From Actinobacteria bacterium UBA3028 (lineage in GTDB: Bacteria; Actinomycetota; Actinomycetes; Nanopelagicales; Nanopelagicaceae): a DNA stretch of 35,770 bases. Shown here piece after piece: positions 7,609 to 14,491 of this stretch. Each line of letters opens with the position of its first letter. Position 1 is the first letter of the stretch. Under the pieces are notes generated by a model. That model had not been told where the DNA came from. It searched no databases and worked only from the letters and a program-made list of their open reading frames with translations. Position numbers and translations under genes: made by a program. Where the stretch lies: NCBI GenBank assembly GCA_002367715.1, contig DFDL01000033.1, forward strand, positions 431 to 36,200. Reading direction: 5' to 3'.

Positions 7609-8525
7609 TTTGCTCCTCCGCGATAGATTAGCTCTCTAGCTAGCCGTCGATACGACAGCGCACCAGTCGAACTACTTGCATAAGTTGTTATGGGTTCACC
7701 CTTAACGGTTGACTCCGAAAATCTTACTGTTCTAGCGACGATGGTATCCAAGAGGTCTTCTGGAAATTCCTTATATATCAACTCAAGAACTTCGCGAGAG
7801 TGTGCGGTCTTACGTTCAAACATTGTTGCTAGGATTCCATCAATCTTAAGCTGCGGATTTGTATTACTTCTAACCTTCTCAATCGTCTCTCTGACAAGAC
7901 CAAGTCCTAGAACGGCGAAGTACTCACATTCCATCGGAATTAGTACGCCATTAGAAGCGGTTAATGCATTAATAGTGAGAGTTCCGAGGGATGGCGAACA
8001 ATCAATTAGTATGTCATCATATTGATCAAGAAGAGGCTCAAGTAGCTTTCTGAGTTTGTGCTCCTTTGCCAATTCAGAAACAAAAGCAGCATCAGCTGCA
8101 GCAAGGTCCTTGTGGCCACGAATAAAATCAAGGCCCGGAACATTTGACTTCAAGATAAATTCAGAGATATTTGCCTGTGAATCATTTAGGAGATACCAAA
8201 TTGAACCGTATTGTTCCTTGATCTGTAATGGCTTGATTCCGAGCCCAGTGGTCATGCTTGCCTGCGAATCGAAATCGATTAGAAGAACTCGTCTACCGAG
8301 TTCAGCGAGAGCTGCACCAAGATTTATAGTGGTCGTTGTTTTACCAACGCCGCCCTTCTGATTGACAACTGAGATTACGCGGGCAGGCCCTGAGGATGCT
8401 GGCTTTGTTACAGCCGGGAACTCAACTAATTTTTTCCCTAGAACGCTAGAGGTAGCGGAGAACTCTTCAACCCGATTTGTCGATTTAGTTCCTAAGCGAG
8501 AAACCTTCGAATTGCTTTTTCCCAT
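7605..8525 (-). CDS. ParA/MinD-family ATPase (PldP/Soj-like)
   Basis: Deviant Walker A ATPase that dimerises on DNA with ATP and positions cargo. The 306 residues begin with a variable tail (1-48), then VISVVNQKGGVGKTTTTINLG with the KGGVGKT loop (57-63), VLLIDFDSQASMTTGLG (switch I) and DDILIDCSPSLG (Walker B). There is no parB next to it, so it is not the main parAB locus. Position between xerD and scpA matches the second ParA of Actinobacteria (Rv1708; C. glutamicum PldP, reported to affect division-site choice). The ATG at 8525 has no Shine-Dalgarno but TAGAGT lies 6 bases upstream, suggesting a leaderless mRNA. Divergent to scpA. Confidence 0.92.
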   Translation of the reverse strand: MGKSNSKVSRLGTKSTNRVEEFSATSSVLGKKLVEFPAVTKPASSGPARVISVVNQKGGVGKTTTTINLGAALAELGRRVLLIDFDSQASMTTGLGIKPLQIKEQYGSIWYLLNDSQANISEFILKSNVPGLDFIRGHKDLAAADAAFVSELAKEHKLRKLLEPLLDQYDDILIDCSPSLGTLTINALTASNGVLIPMECEYFAVLGLGLVRETIEKVRSNTNPQLKIDGILATMFERKTAHSREVLELIYKEFPEDLLDTIVARTVRFSESTVKGEPITTYASSSTGALSYRRLARELIYRGGAK

Positions 8526-8531
8526 TGGCGG

Positions 8532-8560
8532 ACTCTACGGCGGTGCGATTGGGTGCGCAA
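8532..8560 (-). promoter_or_regulatory. parA promoter (leaderless)
   Basis: On the minus strand TTGCGC (8560-8555) is followed after 17 bases by TAGAGT (8537-8532) and after 6 further bases by the parA ATG (8525). The -35 matches TTGACA at 4 of 6 positions and the -10 fits TANNNT. The start of transcription should coincide with the start codon. Confidence 0.5.
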
Positions 8561-8578
8561 GCGTATGTGCATTACCTT
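8549..8578 (+). promoter_or_regulatory. scpA promoter (leaderless)
   Basis: TTGGGT (8549-8554), an 18-base spacer and TACCTT (8573-8578), then 6 bases to the ATG at 8585. This supports 8585 as the scpA start and a leaderless transcript. Its -35 abuts the -35 of the divergent parA promoter (8555-8560), so the two promoters are interleaved and RNA polymerase binding to one should hinder the other. Confidence 0.5.
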
Positions 8579-8584
8579 TGCGCA

Positions 8585-9457
8585 ATGAATGAGATGGCAA
8601 TTGCGACAGAAGAGGCTGAGAAGAACGTGCCAAGTGGTTTTTCGGTCCACCTAAGCAATTTTGAAGGGCCTTTCGACCTGCTATTGCAGCTCATCTCTAG
8701 GCATAAAATGGATGTCACAGAGGTTGCTTTGGGTGTAGTAACCGATGATTTCATTGCCTATATTCGCGCGCTCGAAGGCTCTGAGGCGGGCTGGGATTTA
8801 GACCAGACGACGGAGTTCTTGGTGGTCGCAGCAACTCTGCTAGATCTTAAGGCAGCGAGATTATTGCCATCTGGGGAGGTTGATGACGAAGAAGATCTCG
8901 CACTACTAGAGGCCAGGGACCTTCTCTTTGCAAGATTGCTCCAATATCGGGCCTTTAAGGCGATAGCCAGCATCTTTAGCGATCGAATCACAAGGGAAGA
9001 GAAGAGCTTTGCCCGAGCTGTTGCCCTTGAGGGCCATTTTTCAATGCTTCTACCTGAAGTCCTAATAGGCGTAGGCCCAGCGCGCTTCGCGGCCATTGCC
9101 CAACGGCTCCTTTCGCCCAAAATTACCCCCAGCGTAGGGATAGAGCATATTCATCGCCCGATGGTGAGTGTGGCTGAAGAAGCACTTCACATAGTCAGAG
9201 AACTAAGAAAGAACGGAAAATCAACCTTCAGGCACCTCATTGCCGAGGCAACTTCGACACTAGTAGTTGTAGCAAGATTCCTCGCCCTCCTAGAGCTCTA
9301 CCGAGAGGGTGTGGTCAGATTCGAGCAGGTGATCACGCTAGGAGAGTTGGCCATAACTTGGACTGGAAGCGCAGAAGGAGACATTAAGGTAAGCGATGAA
9401 TTCGATATGCCACAACTTGAAGTTGAAGATGATACAAATGGAGGCATAAATGTCTAA
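8585..9457 (+). CDS. scpA: ScpA, kleisin subunit of the SMC condensin complex
   Basis: Bridges the SMC dimer heads in chromosome condensation and segregation. The 290 residues open with FSVHLSNFEGPFDLLLQLIS, the hallmark kleisin N-terminus, followed by KMDVTEVALGVVTDDFIAYI and LVVAATLLDLKAARLLP. The C-terminal winged-helix part contains LVVVARFLALLELYREGVV, which docks on the other SMC head. The frame is open back to a TTG at 8525, but that start would overlap the parA start by one base and read through the scpA -10 box, so ATG 8585 is chosen. It overlaps scpB by 8 bases. Confidence 0.92.
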   Translation: MNEMAIATEEAEKNVPSGFSVHLSNFEGPFDLLLQLISRHKMDVTEVALGVVTDDFIAYIRALEGSEAGWDLDQTTEFLVVAATLLDLKAARLLPSGEVDDEEDLALLEARDLLFARLLQYRAFKAIASIFSDRITREEKSFARAVALEGHFSMLLPEVLIGVGPARFAAIAQRLLSPKITPSVGIEHIHRPMVSVAEEALHIVRELRKNGKSTFRHLIAEATSTLVVVARFLALLELYREGVVRFEQVITLGELAITWTGSAEGDIKVSDEFDMPQLEVEDDTNGGINV

Positions 9458-10007
9458 CTTGGAGCTTAATCGCTCGCTTGAGGCGATCTTGATGGTGGTA
9501 GATGAACCAGTTTCTGAGGTTGTTCTAGCTCAGATAACCGAGGCGCCAACTGAATCTGTTCTTGAAGCGCTCTTGAGTTTAGTGGCCGAATATGAAAATA
9601 CGGGACGGGGCTTCGAGCTGAGACAGGTAAGTGGGGGATGGCGCTTCTATAGCCATCCAGACCTTGCGCCAATGGTTGAAAAATTTGTCTTAGATGGTCA
9701 ACAATCGCGTCTGACTCAGGCCGCTCTCGAAACGCTAGCAGTGATCGCATACCGTCAACCAGTTTCGCGGGCTCGAGTATCCGCTATTAGAGGTGTAAAT
9801 GTTGAGGCGGTAATGAAGACTCTGGTTACCCGTGGCTTGGTAGAAGAATCGGGCATTGAGCACGAAACAGGAGCGATTCTCTATTCAACAACATCGTTCT
9901 TTCTTGAGAAACTCGGACTAAATGGGGTTTCAGATTTGCCTGCTTTGGCACCATTCTTGCCCGATGTTGATGGGCTAGACGAGGTTCTTGCATCTCTTGC
10001 CGATTAG
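9450..10007 (+). CDS. scpB: ScpB, condensin accessory protein
   Basis: Winged-helix protein that binds the middle of ScpA as a dimer and completes the SMC-ScpAB complex. The 185 residues contain LEAILMVVDEPVS, GFELRQVSGGWRFYSHPDL, the strongly conserved LTQAALETLAVIAYRQPVSR (tandem winged-helix core), IRGVNVEAVMKTLVTRGLVE, and TTSFFLEKLGL. GGAGG at 9440-9444 lies 5 bases before the ATG, inside the end of scpA, giving coupled translation. The C-terminal extension seen in some Actinobacteria is short here. Confidence 0.93.
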   Translation: MSNLELNRSLEAILMVVDEPVSEVVLAQITEAPTESVLEALLSLVAEYENTGRGFELRQVSGGWRFYSHPDLAPMVEKFVLDGQQSRLTQAALETLAVIAYRQPVSRARVSAIRGVNVEAVMKTLVTRGLVEESGIEHETGAILYSTTSFFLEKLGLNGVSDLPALAPFLPDVDGLDEVLASLAD

Positions 10008-10076
10008 GTAAAGCCTTCTTTCGAGCATAAACTCCTCTATATTCCACGCTGTCGAAGCTGTTGAAATGAGGATCAA

Positions 10077-10811
10077 ATGGGTTTAGTCAGGCTCCAGAAA
10101 ATACTTGCCGATGCGGGCGTTGCCAGTAGACGTGCCAGCGAGATAATGATTGTAGAAGGCCGTGTGAGTGTAGATGGCGTTCAAGTATTTGAATTGGGAT
10201 CGAAGTTTGACCCAGAAGTCTCTAAAGTAGAAGTAGATGGTGAGGCTTTAAAGCTTAATAAGACTAATTCTTATCTAGCATTTTATAAACCTAGGGGAGT
10301 TATATCCACTATGTCTGACCCTGAAAGTAGGTCAAATCTTGGGGACTTTTTCAAAGATAGGAGTGAGAGACTTTTTCACGTCGGAAGGCTAGACAAGGAG
10401 AGCGAAGGCCTAATTCTTCTTACGAATGATGGCGTATTCACGCATAGGGCTACACACCCCAGCTATGGAATGTTAAAGAAGTACCTGATTGAGATTGAGG
10501 GGCCTTTCACTAGGGCTCATATAGCGCAACTTTTGAAAGGCGTGATTCTCGAGGATGGCATGGCAAGGGCGTTGGATGTGAAAGTGATCAGGGAGATAGA
10601 TTCCAATCACCATTGGGTAGAGGTCTCAATTCATGAAGGGCGTTTTCATATAATACGAAGAATGTTCGAATATTTGGAGATAGAGGTGCTGCGGTTAATC
10701 CGTACGGATTTCGGACCAATCTCGATAGGGGAGACCAAAGAGGGCAGGTGGAGGGTTCTAAACTCGGTCGAGATTGATAATCTTTTTATAGTTTTAAAGT
10801 TAAATAGATAA
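10077..10811 (+). CDS. rluB: Pseudouridine synthase, RsuA/RluB family
   Basis: Converts uridine to pseudouridine in rRNA (helix 89 region of 23S for RluB; 16S for RsuA). The 244 residues have an N-terminal S4 domain (about 3-60, VRLQKILADAGVASRRASEIMI) and the catalytic domain with LFHVGRLDKESEGLILLTNDG, whose Asp in GRLDKES is the nucleophile, plus FHIIRRMFEYLEIEVLRLIR. A GAGGA site sits about 6 bases before the ATG, and a TATATT -10-like box at 10038-10043 may start an own transcript. Position after scpB is that of Rv1711. RluB is preferred to RsuA from context only. Its 3' end carries one copy of a 15-base repeat found again in the following gap. Confidence 0.88.
   Translation: MGLVRLQKILADAGVASRRASEIMIVEGRVSVDGVQVFELGSKFDPEVSKVEVDGEALKLNKTNSYLAFYKPRGVISTMSDPESRSNLGDFFKDRSERLFHVGRLDKESEGLILLTNDGVFTHRATHPSYGMLKKYLIEIEGPFTRAHIAQLLKGVILEDGMARALDVKVIREIDSNHHWVEVSIHEGRFHIIRRMFEYLEIEVLRLIRTDFGPISIGETKEGRWRVLNSVEIDNLFIVLKLNR
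10784..10798 (+). repeat. 15-base direct repeat, copy 1
   Basis: TTTTATAGTTTTAAA at the very 3' end of rluB is repeated exactly at 11002-11016, 218 bases downstream. The two copies bracket the AT-rich gap that carries the TCGACA boxes. Confidence 0.7.
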
Positions 10812-10875
10812 ACGGTATTTCGTAATAACTATTTATTATTAAATCGTTATTTTGGCGACATATAAGTATTAATTT

Positions 10876-10968
10876 ATCGACAATCTTACTCGTTGTTTAC
10901 TAAATAAAGATAGATATATCGACATTCTATATCTTCTTTCTGTACCTATTTAGGAGTGTCGACAATAT
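10876..10968 (+). repeat. Array of three RTCGACAWTMT boxes
   Basis: Three 11-base boxes occur in the same orientation: ATCGACAATCT (10876-10886), ATCGACATTCT (10918-10928) and GTCGACAATAT (10958-10968), with start-to-start spacing of 42 and 40 bases, close to four helical turns each. A weaker fourth copy, GCGACATAT, begins at 10855, 22 bases before the TCGACA of the first box. Same strand, regular phase and an AT-rich setting suggest cooperative binding of one protein. The second box is the loop of a 7-base inverted repeat. Confidence 0.6.
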
Positions 10969-11001
10969 AAAAGGTGGTTATGTCAATAAACCTATCTATA
11001 C

Positions 11002-11016
11002 TTTTATAGTTTTAAA
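11002..11016 (+). repeat. 15-base direct repeat, copy 2
   Basis: Exact second copy of TTTTATAGTTTTAAA, matching the end of rluB (10784-10798). It overlaps a weak hairpin CTATA-CTTT-TATAG and the following T run, so it may act as a poor terminator for rluB transcripts. Confidence 0.7.
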
Positions 11017-11043
11017 AATAATCGGGCAGTTGAGTTGACAAGG

Positions 11044-11049
11044 TAGGAT
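11044..11049 (+). promoter_or_regulatory. Candidate -10 box, leaderless aroH
   Basis: TAGGAT fits TANNNT and is exactly 6 bases before the ATG at 11056. No convincing -35 hexamer is found 16-18 bases upstream; the nearby TTGACA (11035-11040) is too close to serve this box. The gene has no good Shine-Dalgarno, consistent with leaderless translation. Confidence 0.4.
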
Positions 11050-11055
11050 TGGACA

Positions 11056-11424
11056 ATGAGTTTAGTTAGAGCTTTTAGGGGGGCGACGCAGCTTTCTGTC
11101 GACTCGACAAGTGAGATGCAAGAGGCCGTCATAGAGCTTCTCTCAGCAATAATTGACTCAAACCGGCTAAGTAAAGAAGACCTGATTTCAATACTGTTCA
11201 CCGCCACACCTGATCTGCGATGTGATTTTCCGGCAGCAGCTGGCAGAAGTATGGGTCTCAATGATGTTCCTTTGATCTGCGCACAGGAGATCGAGGTTAA
11301 GGGGGCTTTGGAACGTACTGTAAGAGTCATGGTTCATGCTTACTCGCCCTTATCCCGCAAAGAGATTGCGCACAAATATCTCAGAGGCGCAGCGGTTCTA
11401 CGGCCTGATTTAGGTAATTCATGA
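11056..11424 (+). CDS. aroH: Chorismate mutase, AroH type
   Basis: Rearranges chorismate to prephenate, the entry to phenylalanine and tyrosine. The 122-residue protein has the trimeric AroH fold markers: VRAFRGATQLSVDS at the start, IDSNRLSKEDLISILFTATPDL, DFPAAAGRSMGLNDVPLICAQEIEV and RTVRVMVHAYS, and a C-terminal KYLRGAAVLRPDL. This is the B. subtilis AroH class, not the helical AroQ class. Size is normal. It overlaps tyrA by ATGA, so prephenate is made and used by products of one transcript. Confidence 0.92.
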   Translation: MSLVRAFRGATQLSVDSTSEMQEAVIELLSAIIDSNRLSKEDLISILFTATPDLRCDFPAAAGRSMGLNDVPLICAQEIEVKGALERTVRVMVHAYSPLSRKEIAHKYLRGAAVLRPDLGNS

Positions 11425-12497
11425 GCGCCAAAGGCGCCGTAAAGGTTATCGGGTGTGGACTGATTGGAACTTCGATAGCCCTACGACTGAAAGAAGAAGG
11501 CTTTGATGTCTTATTGGTCGATAAGAATCAAGAGCACGAGAAGTTGGCCTCTGATCTTCTGGGTGGCAGCGCGATCGGATTAAAGAATGGTCAATTTAGG
11601 GTGATTTTGATTGCAACACCTATAGAGCATATCTTCCAGACTGCAAGTAGTGAGTTTGCCAGTAATCCAAAGGCAATATTTATAGAAGTAGGCGGCCTAA
11701 AGTCTGAACTTCATCGACAAGTTGAGAGTATTTCGGCGCTATCGAAAAATTTAATCTCTGTACATCCCATGGCGGGTCGGGAGAAGTCAGGACCCACGGC
11801 AGCTCGGTCAGACCTATTTGAATCGAGGGCCTGGATAATCTCTAGGAACTCCGGAACTTCCGATGAAGCGCTCGAATTGGGTTATGAATTTGGAAGGCTG
11901 ATGGGGGCTTCAATCTATGAACTCCCTCCAATAGATCACGATGAGATTATGGCCTCAATCTCTCATCTGCCTCAGATCTTAAGTTCAGCCTTGGCAGCAA
12001 ATCTCGGAGGAGAGAACGCTAAATTTTTGAATTTATCAGGTCAAGGTTTAAGGGACGTCACACGCCTTGCCGATTCAGATCCTGCTCTCTGGGCTGGGCT
12101 CTTAGCTGGCAACTCAAACTCGGTAAACATTAAATTGGATGAAGTCATTAATCGACTTATAAATTTAAGAGGTGCGATAGCCGATAAAAATATAGGCGCT
12201 CTAGAAAGTTTTTTTAGGGCAGGAAGAGATGGTCGAAAGCTCATTCCAGGTAAGCATGGGGCAGTTGCTCGGGATTACACCTATCTACCAATTGTGATTG
12301 AAGATAAAGCGGGAGAACTTGCGCGAATAATTAATGAGTGTGCAAAAATTTCAGTCAATATAGAGGATTTAACTATTGAGCATAGTCCTGGCCAGCAGAG
12401 CGGTTTAATCACCCTGGCGCTTAGTGAAAGTGATGCAGTCAAGCTACAGAAGCATTTGATTGCAAAGGGCTGGTTGGCCCATGCCCCACGAAAATAG
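11421..12497 (+). CDS. tyrA: Prephenate dehydrogenase with ACT domain
   Basis: Oxidative decarboxylation of prephenate to 4-hydroxyphenylpyruvate for tyrosine. The 358 residues start with an NAD(P)-binding Rossmann motif VKVIGCGLIGTSIALRL, followed by SVHPMAGREKSGP with the catalytic His and SHLPQILSSALAANL in the helical domain. The last about 70 residues (from YLPIVIEDKAGELARIINEC) form an ACT domain, expected to sense an aromatic amino acid. It starts within the aroH stop codon. The following cmk-der gene begins 27 bases later with its own -10-like box. Confidence 0.93.
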   Translation: MSAKGAVKVIGCGLIGTSIALRLKEEGFDVLLVDKNQEHEKLASDLLGGSAIGLKNGQFRVILIATPIEHIFQTASSEFASNPKAIFIEVGGLKSELHRQVESISALSKNLISVHPMAGREKSGPTAARSDLFESRAWIISRNSGTSDEALELGYEFGRLMGASIYELPPIDHDEIMASISHLPQILSSALAANLGGENAKFLNLSGQGLRDVTRLADSDPALWAGLLAGNSNSVNIKLDEVINRLINLRGAIADKNIGALESFFRAGRDGRKLIPGKHGAVARDYTYLPIVIEDKAGELARIINECAKISVNIEDLTIEHSPGQQSGLITLALSESDAVKLQKHLIAKGWLAHAPRK

Positions 12498-12512
12498 CGG
12501 AACGTATAGCAG

Positions 12513-12518
12513 TATGGT
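12513..12518 (+). promoter_or_regulatory. Candidate -10 box, leaderless cmk-der
   Basis: TATGGT (TANNNT) followed by exactly 6 bases and the ATG at 12525. There is no Shine-Dalgarno in front of this start and no clear -35. Confidence 0.4.
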
Positions 12519-12524
12519 TGCGCC

Positions 12525-14489
12525 ATGTCTGCAATAGTTGTCGCGATTGATGGTCCGAGTGGTTCGGGAAAATCGAGTACTGCAAAAGCTATAGCCACGC
12601 GAGCAAACTGGAGCTACCTAGATACAGGTGCTCTATATCGAGCAGCAACTTGGGTTGCGTTAGAAAATAACGTCTCAGAAGGTTGGGAGATAATTGCCGC
12701 AATAAAAAAGATGCCAATCAATTCTTCTACTGATCCAAAAGAACCAAAAATTTTCGCGGGAGATATAGATTTAACAGCTAAAATTCGTGGCGTAAGGGTT
12801 ACCGAAAATGTTAGCCGCATAAGCCAAATTCCTGAATTGCGTTCTTACTTAGTAGATATGCAACAGTTGATTATTAGTCAGAGTGAAAATGGAATTGTGG
12901 TTGAGGGTCGTGATATTGGAACCGTGGTTGCACCAAATGCTGATCTGAAAGTCTTTCTTTACGCTGATTTGCAAGCAAGGGCGGTTAGAAGAGCAGCCGA
13001 AGAGGATGAAGAAGTAAGAACTCCTGACGTAGCCCAATCTCTTGATATCCGAGATCGTGCAGATACAACACGTGCGATTTCTCCGCTTCGCCCAGCAGAA
13101 GATGCGCTAGAACTAGACTCAACGCAGTTAGATTTGAAGGAAGTTGTAGAAGTAATTTGGGAGTGGCTTACTCGCAAAAACCTCCTTGGCCTACCAAAGG
13201 TTGCAGTAATTGGTCGACCAAACGTCGGCAAGTCAACGCTAGTAAACCGCATTATTGGCCGCCGTGAGGCAATAGTCGAAGATACGCCAGGTGTCACGAG
13301 AGATCGAGTTAAGTATGAAGCCGAATGGAACGGTCGTAGATTCATATTGATTGATACCGGGGGATGGGAAGTAGCACCCGAAGGAATATCCGAGAAAATA
13401 ACAGCCGGTTCCGAAGCAGCGATAGCTGAAGCGGATCTTGTGCTCTTTGTCATTGATTCACAAGTTGGGGCGCTCGAAGAAGATTCGTCACTAGTTAGTC
13501 TCTTACGCCGCGCAAAGAAAAAAGTTATCGTTGCCGCAAATAAAGTAGATGGAATAAATGAAGAGCTCGCAGCCCATGAGTTATGGAATTTAGGATTTGG
13601 TGAGCCACGTTTTGTCTCTGCGCTCCATGGCCGAGGTAGCGGAGATCTCTTAGATTACTTAGTTAAGGAACTGCCTGAAATAGGTTCAGAGCAACGAGAT
13701 GATGGATTTCGAAGAATTGCACTCGTAGGCAGACCTAACGTTGGAAAATCTAGTTTGTTAAATATTCTTGCCGGCGAATCTAGAGTTTTAGTTGATGATG
13801 CAGCAGGAACGACTAGAGATCCAGTAGATGAGTTAATCGAAATTGGCGGGTCAACTTGGCGTTTTATCGATACTGCGGGGATCCGAAAGCGGGCGCGACA
13901 AGATAGCGGGACCGATTATTACGCTTCACTACGCACAGCGACGGCTCTCGAACGCGCCGAAGTAGCAGTTGTTGTACTTGACGCTTCGGTTCCACTTACC
14001 GAACAAGATTTGAGAATTGTTAGCATGGTCGAAGAGGCTGGTCGTGGTCTAGTTATCGTCATGAACAAATGGGATCTTGTCGATGAGGAACGCCAACTTC
14101 AATTGGATAAAGAGCTGGAGCGAAATTTAGAGCGCTATCCCTGGGCTCAGCGGGTGAACATCTCAGCGAAGACTGGTTGGCATCGGGATCGACTAGCACC
14201 TGCGCTGCGAACAGCAATCTCCAGCTGGGAGAAGCGAATTCCGACAAGCAAGTTGAACTCCTTCTTGGGAGCGCTAATTGCAGCAACACCTCCTCCAGTA
14301 AGAAGTGGCAAGCAACCAAAGATTAGATTCGCCACCCAAGCGGCCATCTCGCCACCCAAGTTTGTGGTCTTCGCCAGTGAATTCGTTGAAACCGCATATC
14401 GTCGATTTATTGAGCGGCGCTTGCGCGAAGAATTCGGTTTTCCCGGCACCCCCGTTGAAGTCGTGGTCAAGGTTAAAGAGCGGGATTAG
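12525..14489 (+). CDS. der: Bifunctional cytidylate kinase / GTPase Der fusion
   Basis: A single 654-residue chain joins two enzymes. Residues 1-220 are cytidylate kinase (CMP/dCMP to CDP/dCDP): AIDGPSGSGKSSTAKAIA P-loop, YLDTGALYRA, VVEGRDIGTVVAP and RDRADTTRAISPL. From about residue 226 follows Der/EngA, the double-GTPase for 50S assembly: first G1 GRPNVGKS at 230-237, DTPGVTRDR, NKVDG; second G1 GRPNVGKS at 402-409, DAAGTTRDP, NKWD; and a C-terminal KH-like domain (about 585-654, with RFIERRLREEFGFPGTPVEV). All motifs of both halves look intact. Such fusions are known in Actinobacteria (for example Bifidobacterium); mycobacteria keep cmk and engA as separate adjacent genes. Confidence 0.95.
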   Translation: MSAIVVAIDGPSGSGKSSTAKAIATRANWSYLDTGALYRAATWVALENNVSEGWEIIAAIKKMPINSSTDPKEPKIFAGDIDLTAKIRGVRVTENVSRISQIPELRSYLVDMQQLIISQSENGIVVEGRDIGTVVAPNADLKVFLYADLQARAVRRAAEEDEEVRTPDVAQSLDIRDRADTTRAISPLRPAEDALELDSTQLDLKEVVEVIWEWLTRKNLLGLPKVAVIGRPNVGKSTLVNRIIGRREAIVEDTPGVTRDRVKYEAEWNGRRFILIDTGGWEVAPEGISEKITAGSEAAIAEADLVLFVIDSQVGALEEDSSLVSLLRRAKKKVIVAANKVDGINEELAAHELWNLGFGEPRFVSALHGRGSGDLLDYLVKELPEIGSEQRDDGFRRIALVGRPNVGKSSLLNILAGESRVLVDDAAGTTRDPVDELIEIGGSTWRFIDTAGIRKRARQDSGTDYYASLRTATALERAEVAVVVLDASVPLTEQDLRIVSMVEEAGRGLVIVMNKWDLVDEERQLQLDKELERNLERYPWAQRVNISAKTGWHRDRLAPALRTAISSWEKRIPTSKLNSFLGALIAATPPPVRSGKQPKIRFATQAAISPPKFVVFASEFVETAYRRFIERRLREEFGFPGTPVEVVVKVKERD

Positions 14490-14491
14490 TA

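Larger units (their letters stand above)
10812..11043. other. AT-rich intergenic region with repeated boxes
   Basis: This is the longest inter-gene stretch after the first gene and is visibly richer in A/T than its flanks. It contains no credible gene; the only start with a GG-rich site before it (ATG 10980) gives nine codons. It holds a TCGACA box array, a 7-base inverted repeat (AGATATA 10912-10918 / TATATCT 10928-10934), a small hairpin CTATA-CTTT-TATAG (10996-11009) followed by four T, and copy 2 of a 15-base repeat. A TATACT (10997-11002) could be a -10 box but has no good -35 partner. Confidence 0.6.

Noticed and set aside
8056..8361. 101-codon plus-strand frame inside parA
   Set aside because: Antisense to the Walker A region of parA; composition is that of a shadow frame.
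10980..11009. Nine-codon frame with a GG-rich site before ATG, possible leader peptide for aroH-tyrA
   Set aside because: It contains no Phe, Tyr or Trp codons and no attenuator hairpin with a good T run follows, so attenuation is not supported.
11035..11040. Perfect TTGACA as -35 of aroH
   Set aside because: No -10 hexamer lies 16-18 bases downstream; the candidate -10 TAGGAT is only 3 bases away.
10812..11043. Chromosomal origin of replication
   Set aside because: AT-rich and with DnaA-like boxes, but no dnaA, dnaN, rpmH or gidB neighbours, and every box departs from the consensus at the same base; kept only as an alternative in a finding.
12959..13453. 164-codon open frame on the minus strand within cmk-der
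   Set aside because: It is antisense to a clearly conserved fusion gene, rich in Ser/Arg/Thr as expected from a shadow frame, and has no recognisable motif.
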